The translations under genes and the position numbers were made by a program. From assembly GCA_020348445.1 (NCBI GenBank), contig CP070751.1:2963334-3010119 (forward strand): DNA of 46,786 nt. The letters run 5' to 3'. Below, in pieces: positions 18,027 through 25,394 of the stretch; positions within the stretch are counted from its first letter, which is position 1; every line of letters starts with the position of its first letter. The stretch comes from Thermoplasmata archaeon (GTDB lineage Archaea > Thermoplasmatota > Thermoplasmata > GCA-020350865). The notes under the pieces are model-generated. The model saw only the letters and a program-made list of their open reading frames with translations. It had not been told where the DNA came from and did not search any database.

Positions 18027-18055
18027 TTCCTACACGGAGATTGAGGTGAAAAAAT

Positions 18056-18241
18056 ATGACAGTGACTTTGGCTTGTAAGGATACGGGGACACAGTGTCCC
18101 TATGTGGCCCGTGGTGAAACCGACAATGAAGTTCTAATGGATGCTGGGCAGCACGCAAAGGCGGTCCACGGGTATACAGATGAGCAATTGAATGACGCTA
18201 AGATGATCGCGGATTTGAAAAAGCTCATTAAGAAGGAATAG
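18056..18241 (+). CDS. DUF1059 small protein
   Basis: A 61-residue protein of the DUF1059 kind. It has the spaced Cys and His residues of that family (TLACKDTG, QCPYVARG, then HAKAVHG near the middle), followed by a helical charged end. Function is not established. Such proteins occur widely in archaea and bacteria, and the Cys/His pattern suggests metal binding. The ATG is preceded by TTGAGGTGAAAAAAT. It has its own stress-type promoter and a hairpin terminator at 18259-18295, so it is probably monocistronic. Confidence 0.85.
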   Translation: MTVTLACKDTGTQCPYVARGETDNEVLMDAGQHAKAVHGYTDEQLNDAKMIADLKKLIKKE

Positions 18242-18258
18242 ATTCTATGAGATATTTT

Positions 18259-18295
18259 GCGCCGAATTTTCATTCGGTGCTCAATTTCTTTTTTG
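18259..18295 (+). terminator. Hairpin plus T-tract after DUF1059 gene
   Basis: A 9-bp stem GCGCCGAAT / ATTCGGTGC (one G-T pair) with loop TTTC at 18259-18280 is followed by TTTCTTTTTT. It lies 18 bases after the DUF1059 stop and before the cupin gene. Confidence 0.6.
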
Positions 18296-18365
18296 ATTTA
18301 GATTGGGATTCAAGGCAATCATGGTAATTACAAAGGTGGGATTTGACCTGAAACAGGAAAGAAAA

Positions 18366-18782
18366 ATGAAGAAATCAGATGATACAGGTGTGTCCAAAAA
18401 GAAAAGGGTGTTAAATGGAGATTTCACGGAATCAGTTGAGATTTTTGATCTCAATGAATCACAAGGATTCAAAGTTGTCAAAAAGGTGCCGATACTAACT
18501 GACCAGCTCATGGCCACTGTTTTGATGATCCCACCCAATACAAAGATCCCGGCTCATATGCATTCTGAAAGTGATGAAATTCATTACATCGTCTCGGGCT
18601 CTGGGAAAATATCTATTGGCAAAGAAAACAGAGCCATAAAAGAGGGTATGTTGATTTTGGTTCCTAAAGCTAAATCGCATTATTTTACCACTGAGAAAAA
18701 GCCAATGGTAGTGTTGTCTAACAGCCCTGTATGCGAGCCTGTAAATGTTCTAAATAAAAAGGATGATGAGAAGATAAAATAG
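18366..18782 (+). CDS. Cupin-domain protein
   Basis: A 138-residue single-cupin protein. The metal-binding motif 1 is PAHMHSESDEIHYIVSG (His-x-His, Glu, His) and motif 2 reads PKAKSHYF. It is probably a cytoplasmic metal-dependent enzyme or sensor, but no substrate can be assigned. I chose the ATG at 18366, with CAGGAAAG ahead. In-frame ATG 18321 and TTG 18303 would add poorly conserved residues and approach the upstream terminator. The DsrE gene follows 18 bases later and is likely co-transcribed. Confidence 0.8.
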   Translation: MKKSDDTGVSKKKRVLNGDFTESVEIFDLNESQGFKVVKKVPILTDQLMATVLMIPPNTKIPAHMHSESDEIHYIVSGSGKISIGKENRAIKEGMLILVPKAKSHYFTTEKKPMVVLSNSPVCEPVNVLNKKDDEKIK

Positions 18783-18800
18783 AATATGGAGGTTTAAAAA

Positions 18801-19163
18801 ATGACAGATGAGAAATTTATATTGTATGTGCAGACAAGCGATGTCCCGGAGAGACAGTACTCTCCTTTGGTCTTGGCGCAGACTGCTAAGCATATGGAGC
18901 TCAAGCCCGTGGTTTACTATCTTGGCCAGGGATTGAAGATCCTAAGACCAGGTGAAGCGGAAAAGATAAAGCTTGGATCATTTCCAAGCGTAGGAGAAAT
19001 GCTGGACAAGACCCTAGAAATGGGTGTAGAGATCCTTGTATGCGAAGCGTCAAAGCAGATGCTGGGTTGGGAGAAGGTAGACCTAAGGCCAGGTGTGAAG
19101 ATCGTTGGCGCTGCAACTCTAAACGACCTGACACTGGATGCTGACGCAACACAGTGGTTCTAG
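18801..19163 (+). CDS. DsrE/DsrF-like sulfur-relay family protein
   Basis: A 120-residue protein of the DsrE/TusD/YchN-like fold. It has alternating strands and helices (KFILYVQTSDVPERQY, LVLAQTAKHMELKPVVYYL) and one conserved-position cysteine, EILVCEASKQMLGW. In sulfur-relay relatives a Cys near this place carries persulfide. Whether this one handles sulfur is inference. The ATG has ATGGAGGTTTAAAAA ahead. It follows the cupin gene by 18 bases and lies in a cluster of redox-stress genes. Confidence 0.85.
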   Translation: MTDEKFILYVQTSDVPERQYSPLVLAQTAKHMELKPVVYYLGQGLKILRPGEAEKIKLGSFPSVGEMLDKTLEMGVEILVCEASKQMLGWEKVDLRPGVKIVGAATLNDLTLDADATQWF

Positions 19164-19322
19164 TAGAATGAATTGAGGAATAGAATTGAATAATCCCACA
19201 GGAGGGACTTCCGCATTAGCTAGACTTCTACTAATATAGCATAATTGAACAATTGATAGCGCCGAAGAAGGGCGCAATATAAATACTCAAATTCCCAGAA
19301 ATGGGAGGAGGTGAAAGAAAAT

Positions 19323-19751
19323 ATGTCAAAAGAAGAAAACAAGGCCATTGTTACTCGGATGTACGAGGAGATCCATAATAATGGAAATCTGAACAAAGCT
19401 GAGGAGCTGGTAACTTCAGATTTTGTGGATCGTACCCCGGCTATGCCTGACATGCCAAAAGGACCTGAAGGTGTAAAACTGCTCTTTGGTACGCTGCGTT
19501 CCGCTTTCCCGGATTTACATACCACAGTTGAGGATATGGTGTCCGAGGATGATAGGGTTGTAGCCAGGCTAACCATGCGTGGAACACACAAAGGTGAATT
19601 CATGGGGATTCCAGCTACTGGAAAGGAGATCAGCATAAGCGGAATAGATATCGTCAGATTATCAAAAGGTAAGGTGGCTGAGCGCTGGGGAGTTGCCGAT
19701 ATTGCAGGAATGATGCAGCAGCTCGGTGTCGGTCCCACACCAGGGCAGTAA
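19323..19751 (+). CDS. SnoaL-like (NTF2-fold) protein, copy 1
   Basis: A 142-residue protein of the SnoaL-like polyketide-cyclase/ester-cyclase family: NKAIVTRMYEEIHNNGNLNKAEELV, then AFPDLHTTVEDMVSEDDRVV and a closing VAERWGVADIAGMMQQLG. The cone-like NTF2 fold binds small hydrophobic substrates; the reaction is unknown. The ATG 19323 is used because GGAGGTGA lies ideally upstream. The GTG at 19311 is part of that ribosome site. A paralogue lies at 21277 under a stress-type promoter, but this copy lacks that promoter. Confidence 0.85.
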   Translation: MSKEENKAIVTRMYEEIHNNGNLNKAEELVTSDFVDRTPAMPDMPKGPEGVKLLFGTLRSAFPDLHTTVEDMVSEDDRVVARLTMRGTHKGEFMGIPATGKEISISGIDIVRLSKGKVAERWGVADIAGMMQQLGVGPTPGQ

Positions 19752-19782
19752 AGGTAGTAAAGAACGAACCTTTTTTAGTTAA

Positions 19783-19832
19783 TAGGGAATGAGATTGATA
19801 TAAATAAATTCTCATCCCTATATTTTATTTAT
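19783..19832 (+). terminator. Hairpin and T-rich run after SnoaL copy 1
   Basis: TAGGGAATGAGA (19783-19794) pairs with TCTCATCCCTA (19810-19820), with one bulged A, and is followed by TATTTTATTTATTT. It lies about 30 bases after the stop codon. Confidence 0.5.
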
Positions 19833-20027
19833 TTAATGTATTAAAATTGAAATAGTCACCACTATTATTTTAATTATGAAATTGTTAATAATTTATAAGA
19901 AATTTATATAAAAATAATATGATAATTCTTCTACAAAACAGAAATCTTAATTTATACAGGTTACGGTATCCCCCCGTCCGTATAACCGGATAATGCATGC
20001 AAGGATGAAAAATGGAGGTAAAGAATT

Positions 20028-21038
20028 ATGGATGGAATACGAAAAATAATGAGTATTTTAGTGATCACAGTGATGGCCGCCACTGTTATAGTTGTTGCAT
20101 TAACAGGGGCAGAGAACAGCAATGCAAGCCTTTCCCCAGTAAGTGGTGCTATTTTCACTACATTGGAGGATGGCTCGAGGGTGAATGCGAACATCTACGA
20201 GGACAAAAGGGACGTATATTTAGATGGCGGACCCGGACCAAATGCCCCGCCTGACGCAGCGGGACTTCCTGATGGTAATTACTATTTCCAGGTGACTAAT
20301 CCATCGGGAAAAAAGCTGTTGTCCATAGATTGTGTAGGCTGCAGGGAGTTTCGGGTGGAAGGTGGAGTAATCGTGGAGTACGTCTCAATGGAGAGAGGAT
20401 GTACATACACAGTTGGTAATGGAAAAAACGCAAAGGAAATACCATGCCATATCGATGGAAAGGAGAATGGACAACATGACGTTGGTGAGGATCTTGACCA
20501 CAATGCCCTTACCATACAGCTAATGCCCTACAAAGACACTCCAAATAAAGGAGGCGTATACAAGGTTTGGGCAACGCCAATTGAGCATTTCGTAGGAGAT
20601 CCAAGCAAGGTCGACAATGGATACAAACCAGGGTACTACCACGGCTTTATTCCAAGGTACTCTAAAACAGACAACTTCAAGGTGAGATTGCCAAAAGAGC
20701 CTCCAGAGACACCAGAGATCAAGATCTGTAAGTGGCGTGACTGCAATAGCAATGGTGTCTGGGACACACATGAAATAGCGATTTCGGGATGGAAGATAAC
20801 TGTATTAGATCCACTTGGAGTTGAAAACATATATTATACCTGTTGTGAGGGCTGCGTTATAATATATGCTCCCAAGGATGGAACATACATTATCAAAGAA
20901 GAAATCCAAAGCGGTTGGACTGTTACTGCCACGATTGTCAATGGAGTTTCAATCAGTCCAACAGACGAGGTGACACTGACTGTAAAAGCTCGGGCATCCT
21001 TGAGCTACAGCGTGGTATTTGGAAACCACCCACCCTGA
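20028..21038 (+). CDS. Secreted protein with SdrD/prealbumin-like C-terminal domain
   Basis: A 336-residue exported protein. The signal peptide (DGIRKIMSILVITVMAATVIVVALTG, residues about 2-27) is followed by a beta-rich domain with the frequent archaeal motif DVYLDGGPGPNAPP, then GLPDGNYYFQVTNPSGKKLL. A C-terminal SdrD-B/CNA-B-like domain begins KICKWRDCNSNGVWDTHE, with ISGWKITVLDP and YIIKEEIQSGWT. There is no C-terminal anchor, so it may be released or held by partners. Ten cysteines suggest disulfides or metal sites. GGAGGT lies 8 bases ahead of the ATG, and a hairpin terminator follows. The ligand is unknown. Confidence 0.8.
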   Translation: MDGIRKIMSILVITVMAATVIVVALTGAENSNASLSPVSGAIFTTLEDGSRVNANIYEDKRDVYLDGGPGPNAPPDAAGLPDGNYYFQVTNPSGKKLLSIDCVGCREFRVEGGVIVEYVSMERGCTYTVGNGKNAKEIPCHIDGKENGQHDVGEDLDHNALTIQLMPYKDTPNKGGVYKVWATPIEHFVGDPSKVDNGYKPGYYHGFIPRYSKTDNFKVRLPKEPPETPEIKICKWRDCNSNGVWDTHEIAISGWKITVLDPLGVENIYYTCCEGCVIIYAPKDGTYIIKEEIQSGWTVTATIVNGVSISPTDEVTLTVKARASLSYSVVFGNHPP

Positions 21039-21091
21039 CCATGAACATAATAAAATACATCAACACAAGATAACTGAGCCTAAAAGAACTA

Positions 21092-21125
21092 GGATGGGGT
21101 ATTCCTATCCATCATCTTTTTTTTT
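21092..21125 (+). terminator. Hairpin terminator after secreted protein gene
   Basis: A 7-bp stem GGATGGG / CCTATCC (one G-T pair) at 21092-21110 is followed by ATCATC and nine T residues. Confidence 0.65.
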
Positions 21126-21146
21126 ATAAATTAATTACTATTTTTA

Positions 21147-21226
21147 GAATTGTACCAAATTTGTATGCAACTTGTAAGAGAAATATAATTTTTTTATATG
21201 AGATTTTGAAATTTTGATATATATAG
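21147..21226 (+). promoter_or_regulatory. Phased-repeat stress promoter, copy 3 (SnoaL copy 2)
   Basis: Three 11-bp repeats run GAATTGTACCA (21147), AATTTGTATGC (21158) and AACTTGTAAGA (21169). The box GAGATTTTGAAA starts at 21200, exactly 42 bases after the start of the second repeat, and ATATATATAG follows at 21217-21226. From the box onward, 29 of 32 bases match the DUF1059 promoter. Confidence 0.7.
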
Positions 21227-21276
21227 ATGATGTGATTGTGGATTTCATGATAAAACAGAACAGGAGGTGAAACAGA

Positions 21277-21705
21277 ATGAGTGTAGAAGAAAACTTGAAG
21301 GTGATAAAAGCCGTTGACGAGGCTTCCAACAGCAGGGATTGGGAGGCCTTTGCTTCACATCACATTGAAGATGTTATCTCGTACAGTCCCATGAGGCCTG
21401 AACCCACAAAAGGCATTACTGCCCATGTTGAAGTAGTTCAAGGCTTACTAAGTGCTTTTCCAGATTTTAAAATGACTAGGGACCAGATGTTCGGTCAAGG
21501 AGATTGGGCCTATGTTGGTTATACACTAACAGGAACACATAAGGGATCACTACCAGGCCCAGGGGGTAAACCGATTCCTCCAACCAACAAACCCATCAAA
21601 CTTCCTTTAGGTTCTACATTGAGGTTTGAGAACGGCAAGATAGCAGAGGAACACATATATTTTGACCGTCTCGGGATGCTGGGACAGTTAGGTGTGACCC
21701 TATAG
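21277..21705 (+). CDS. SnoaL-like (NTF2-fold) protein, copy 2
   Basis: A 142-residue paralogue of the protein at 19323. It has the same order of motifs: LKVIKAVDEASNSRDWEAFASHH, LLSAFPDFKMTRDQMFGQGDWAYVGYTLTGTHKG, and the ending DRLGMLGQLGVTL. NTF2-fold cyclase/hydrolase-like proteins act on small molecules, but no catalytic assignment is possible here. The ATG follows CAGGAGGTGAAACAGA. It is expressed from a phased-repeat promoter shared with hsp20, DUF1059 and superoxide reductase, so it probably serves in stress or oxygen response. Confidence 0.87.
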   Translation: MSVEENLKVIKAVDEASNSRDWEAFASHHIEDVISYSPMRPEPTKGITAHVEVVQGLLSAFPDFKMTRDQMFGQGDWAYVGYTLTGTHKGSLPGPGGKPIPPTNKPIKLPLGSTLRFENGKIAEEHIYFDRLGMLGQLGVTL

Positions 21706-21758
21706 AGGGAAACCTTAGCCCAATCTTGGTTATCTCCCCCCTCAATTTTTTTATTTTT
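21705..21758 (+). terminator. Hairpin and T-tract after SnoaL copy 2
   Basis: GAGGG (21705-21709) with AAACC can pair with GGTT and CCCTC (21739-21743), followed by AATTTTTTTATTTTTAT. The stem is imperfect. Confidence 0.45.
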
Positions 21759-21820
21759 ATTGATATTTCTAATATATAATTTTTGTTCATATCACGTTTT
21801 AATGAGGATTCATCATATTG

Positions 21821-21896
21821 AAATTGTATATAATTTGTATATGATTTGCATTTCAGATATATGTGTTTTGTAACAGATTTTGAAAATTCAATTAAT
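21821..21896 (+). promoter_or_regulatory. Phased-repeat stress promoter, copy 4 (superoxide reductase)
   Basis: Three 11-bp repeats AAATTGTATAT (21821), AATTTGTATAT (21832) and GATTTGCATTT (21843) are followed by CAGATTTTGAAA at 21874. That is exactly 42 bases after the start of the second repeat, as in the other three copies. A TATA-like TTAATATAAG lies at about 21890. Confidence 0.7.
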
Positions 21897-21938
21897 ATAA
21901 GCAATGATATGGGGGTATTGTAGAATATGGGTGAAAAA

Positions 21939-22337
21939 ATGGGAGAAATAAAGGATCTATTTCAAACTGCGGATTGGAAAGTCGAAAAACATGTACCAGT
22001 GATATCACTCCCAGATAAAATAAAAAAAGACGAGCTGGTAAAAATAACCGTGAGCGTAGGAAAAGAGATACCCCATCCGAACACCACTGAACATCATATA
22101 GGGTGGATTGAGTTGTTCTTTTTACCTTCCCAAGGTAGGTTCCCTTACTCTATCGGAAGATTTGAATTCTCTGCCCACGGTGCTTCCTCCGAGGGCCCCA
22201 ATACCAGCTCGATTTATACCCAACCTGAGGTGGTCTGCACAATGAAATCTGGAATGACAGGAACCGTGCTGGCCACCTCTTTCTGCAATATTCACGGCCT
22301 ATGGACCAGTTCCGCAGAATTAAAAGTTGAGGATTAA
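21939..22337 (+). CDS. Superoxide reductase (neelaredoxin/desulfoferrodoxin type)
   Basis: A 132-residue one-iron superoxide reductase that reduces superoxide to hydrogen peroxide in the cytoplasm of anaerobes. The catalytic Fe(His)4(Cys) ligands are all visible: KHVPVI, HPNTTEHHIGWIEL and FCNIHGLW. The N-terminal desulforedoxin domain is absent, so this is the short (neelaredoxin) form. ATG 21939 has GGGTGA 5 bases upstream; ATG 21927 is an in-frame alternative. The gene has its own phased-repeat promoter, which links the regulon to oxygen stress. A peroxiredoxin at 11703 could remove the peroxide made. Confidence 0.95.
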   Translation: MGEIKDLFQTADWKVEKHVPVISLPDKIKKDELVKITVSVGKEIPHPNTTEHHIGWIELFFLPSQGRFPYSIGRFEFSAHGASSEGPNTSSIYTQPEVVCTMKSGMTGTVLATSFCNIHGLWTSSAELKVED

Positions 22338-22655
22338 CCCCTATCCCTTCGTTTATTGCGATAACCCCTCCCTCTTTTATTTTTTTTATTTTACTCCCTA
22401 GACACCCTTATATGTCACCGACGGTTTCAGATAAACTATTTATAAACTATTAACTATATCGAAATCGAGGTGGTATCAAGGCACAATCTGGCCAGTTCCA
22501 AAAAGTCTCGGGGATGACGTAGATTTATTTTTATAGACATGATCATTCCCAAAACCAGCATGGTATTCGGGGGGCAGTATTGTTGACTTACATGGCAAAA
22601 ATAACTACTTTCTGGGAATCTTGAGCTTTTTTGTATCCTTTGGGGAGATAAACTG
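22338..22655 (+). other. Intergenic region and long leader of the Hdr/Nuo/Flx operon
   Basis: A T-rich run after the superoxide reductase stop (about 22367-22392) may end that transcript. TTTATAAAC at 22439-22447 is the clearest TATA-like box. It would give a leader of roughly 180 bases before the ATG at 22656, unusually long for an archaeon. A second candidate, TTTTTATAG near 22528, would give about 100 bases. I see no riboswitch or convincing small gene. Confidence 0.5.
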
Positions 22656-23528
22656 ATGGGAAAAGGAGTAGCTGTAATCGGAGGTGGAATCGCAGGAGTC
22701 CAGGCGGCGCTGGATCTGGCAGAGCAGGGCATACACGTCTATATCATAGAGAAGTCACCAAGCCTCGGGGGAAGAATGGCACAGCTTGACAAGACGTTCC
22801 CAACCAATGACTGCTCAATGTGCATTCTATCCCCGAAACTTGTTGAGGCAGGACGTCATCCCAACATCGAATTATTGACTCTATCTGAAATCGAGGAACT
22901 CCAAGGAGAGGAGGGTGAATTCAAGGTCAAGGTGTTGAAGTCGGCCAGATATGTAGATGAGGAGAGCTGCACTGGATGTGGCATATGTGCGGCAACTTGT
23001 CCAGTTAAATACGAATACCAGATTCCAGAGAAAGAAAGTGTGCGCGAAAAGATTGAAGAAAATGAGCTTACTAAAATCGATACAATACTAAAAAAATATG
23101 AGGACGAGGTGGGCGTGCTTATCTCAATTCTCCAGGATATAAACGAGGAATTCAACTACTTACCTGAAAATGCCTTGAGGTACGTATCGGAAAAATTGGG
23201 CATTCCCCTAAGCCAGATATACCATGTTGCCACCTTTTACACAGCTTTTTCCTTAACGCCCAGGGGCGAGCATATAGTCAAGGTGTGCCAGGGTACGGCC
23301 TGTCATGTAAGGGGAACAAGGGCTGTTTTGGACGAGATCACGCGGATTCTTGATGTAAAGCCAGGAGAAACAACAGAAGATTTGCAATACACACTGGAGA
23401 CGGTGAACTGTCTTGGGGCCTGCGCCTTGGGCCCTGTTATGGTCTTGGACAAAGAATATCACGGGAATATGAGTCCAAGCAAGGTCAAGAAAATCCTCAA
23501 ATCAGAGCTGGAAGAAGGGGGGCTATGA
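22656..23528 (+). CDS. HdrA N-terminal FAD module fused to NuoE-like [2Fe-2S] subunit
   Basis: A 290-residue fusion. Residues 1-117 are the N-part of HdrA: the FAD Rossmann motif GGGIAG (9-14), the HdrA signature TFPTNDCSMC (Cys53, Cys56), and a 4Fe-4S site CTGCGICAATCP (Cys105, 108, 111, 115). From about 128 it becomes NuoE/HndA-like, ending in a thioredoxin-fold [2Fe-2S] domain with Cys211, 216, 252 and 256 (CQGTAC, CLGAC). HdrA normally continues into a second ferredoxin and C-terminal half; here that continuation is on the gene at 25394. NuoE supports NADH oxidation with NuoF, encoded 3 bases downstream. The whole probably forms the bifurcating core of a soluble complex. Confidence 0.88.
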   Translation: MGKGVAVIGGGIAGVQAALDLAEQGIHVYIIEKSPSLGGRMAQLDKTFPTNDCSMCILSPKLVEAGRHPNIELLTLSEIEELQGEEGEFKVKVLKSARYVDEESCTGCGICAATCPVKYEYQIPEKESVREKIEENELTKIDTILKKYEDEVGVLISILQDINEEFNYLPENALRYVSEKLGIPLSQIYHVATFYTAFSLTPRGEHIVKVCQGTACHVRGTRAVLDEITRILDVKPGETTEDLQYTLETVNCLGACALGPVMVLDKEYHGNMSPSKVKKILKSELEEGGL

Positions 23529-23531
23529 TCC

Positions 23532-25394
23532 ATGAAGAAAATAAGTAGCCTCGAGGAATTAGAAAAGTTGAGGGAGAGGATTTCGTCCTCAAAAGGCGGC
23601 AAGAAAACGAAGGTCTTGATTTCCACAAAGGCGACATGCTGTCAGCTTCAAAAAAGCGAGCAAGTTACATCTGCTTTGTTTGATGAGATTGAAAAAAATG
23701 GCCAAAAGGATAAAGTGGAAATCCTGACAACTGGATGTTTGGGCTTTTGTGAACTTGAGCCAATCATCGTGATCAAACCCAAGGGGATTCTATACAAAAA
23801 CATTAAAGTGGATGATGTTTCGGATATTGTAGCAAAGACAATTCTCAAGGGTGAAATAATTGAAAAACTGCTTTATGTAAATCCATTGGACGAGCAGAGA
23901 ATCGAACTTGAAGATGACATACCATTTTATTCAAAGCAAAACAGGATCCTTTTAGGCAACAATTCAAATATCGATCCTGACAAAATCGAGGATTATATAG
24001 CATCTGGAGGATATTCTGCACTTTCTAAGGTACTTTCGGGCATGAAACCTGATGAGATCATAGAAGAAATCAAAAAGTCCGGCCTTCGGGGTCGTGGAGG
24101 TGCTGGTTTTCCAACAGGTAGAAAATGGGAATCATGCAGAAATACCGAAGCAGAAGATGATATCAAATATGTTATCTGCAATGCAGACGAAGGTGACCCA
24201 GGAGCGTACATGGACAGGAACCTTTTAGAAAGCAACCCCCACAGCGTCTTGGAGGGTATGATAATCGGGGCATATTCCATAGGCTCCCACAATGGATATA
24301 TTTATGTCAGAAATGAGTACGAACTTGCTGTTTCCACCCTAAAAAATGCCATTAAACAGGCAAGGGAATATGGATTTTTGGGAAAGGATATTCTTGGCTC
24401 TGGATTTGACTTTACAATAAAATTGAGCCGCGGTGGTGGTGCATTTGTGTGCGGTGAATCCACGGCACTCATGGCTTCCATCGAAGGCAAACCAGGAGAG
24501 CCAAGGGCAAAACACATCCATACAACAACAAAGGGCCTCTGGGATCGACCCACCAACCTTAACAATGTGGAGACCTGGGCAAATGTTCCTCTTATCATCA
24601 ATTCTGGGGCAGATTGGTATTCAAAGATCGGAATGGACAAGAGCAAGGGCACGAAAATCTTCTCTTTGGTAGGAAAGATTCACAACACGGGCCTTGTCGA
24701 GGTCCCCATGGGAACGACATTGAGGGATATTATCTTCAAAATCGGTGGGGGTATTCCCGGGGAAAGGAAGTTCAAGGCCGTCCAGACCGGCGGTCCCTCG
24801 GGCGGTTGCATACCAGAACATCTGCTTGATCTCCCAGTGGATTATGAAAAGCTCACTGAAGCTGGGTCCATGATGGGCTCTGGCGGTATGATAGTGATGG
24901 ACGACCGAACGTGCATGGTGGATGTTGCAAGGTACTTCACGAACTTCCTCAAGGATGAATCCTGCGGAAAATGCGTGCCTTGTAGAAACGGCCTGATACA
25001 GCTTCATCATATGTTAACTGATATCTGCGAGGGAAGGGGAAGTGAAAAAGATCTAGATTTCTTTGAGGAGCTCGGTTTTTGGATAACAAATGGATCCTTA
25101 TGCCAACTTGGTACCACTGCGGTAAATCCGGTGCAAACAACGCTTCGATATTTCAAAGACGAGTATCTGACCCACATAGTGGATAAAAAATGCCCTGCCG
25201 GAGTATGCAAGGCTCTAATCACGTTCACAATCGATTCTGAAAAATGTACGGGCTGCGAGGTTTGTAAGAAGAACTGTCCCCAAGACGCTATTTCAGGTGA
25301 AAAGAAGGAAGTCCATGACATAGATCAGGATAAATGCATCAAGTGCGGCATTTGCGAGGATTCCTGCAAGTTCGATGCCGTGGAGGTGAACTGA
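23532..25394 (+). CDS. NuoF-like NADH-oxidising FMN/Fe-S subunit
   Basis: A 620-residue protein of the NuoF/HndC/HydB (bifurcating hydrogenase beta) type. An N-terminal thioredoxin-like domain (1-110) has GCLGFCELEP, but the usual first C-x3-C is replaced by ATCCQ. The FMN/NADH core has GRGGAGFPTGRKWE and ADEGDPGAYMDR. The NuoF 4Fe-4S site is ESCGKCVPCRNG. A C-terminal pair of 4Fe-4S clusters is added (CTGCEVCKKNCP, CIKCGICEDSC). It would pass NADH electrons to the HdrA/NuoE and NuoG partners. It lies 3 bases after the HdrA-NuoE gene and overlaps the next gene (TGATG). Confidence 0.93.
   Translation: MKKISSLEELEKLRERISSSKGGKKTKVLISTKATCCQLQKSEQVTSALFDEIEKNGQKDKVEILTTGCLGFCELEPIIVIKPKGILYKNIKVDDVSDIVAKTILKGEIIEKLLYVNPLDEQRIELEDDIPFYSKQNRILLGNNSNIDPDKIEDYIASGGYSALSKVLSGMKPDEIIEEIKKSGLRGRGGAGFPTGRKWESCRNTEAEDDIKYVICNADEGDPGAYMDRNLLESNPHSVLEGMIIGAYSIGSHNGYIYVRNEYELAVSTLKNAIKQAREYGFLGKDILGSGFDFTIKLSRGGGAFVCGESTALMASIEGKPGEPRAKHIHTTTKGLWDRPTNLNNVETWANVPLIINSGADWYSKIGMDKSKGTKIFSLVGKIHNTGLVEVPMGTTLRDIIFKIGGGIPGERKFKAVQTGGPSGGCIPEHLLDLPVDYEKLTEAGSMMGSGGMIVMDDRTCMVDVARYFTNFLKDESCGKCVPCRNGLIQLHHMLTDICEGRGSEKDLDFFEELGFWITNGSLCQLGTTAVNPVQTTLRYFKDEYLTHIVDKKCPAGVCKALITFTIDSEKCTGCEVCKKNCPQDAISGEKKEVHDIDQDKCIKCGICEDSCKFDAVEVN

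Noticed and set aside
19879..19945. Possible fifth phased-repeat promoter upstream of the secreted protein gene (AAATTGTTAAT, AATTTATAAGA, AATTTATATAA)
   Set aside because: The 11-bp period is present, but the central G is missing in two repeats and no good CAGATTTTGAAA box lies at the 42-base position.
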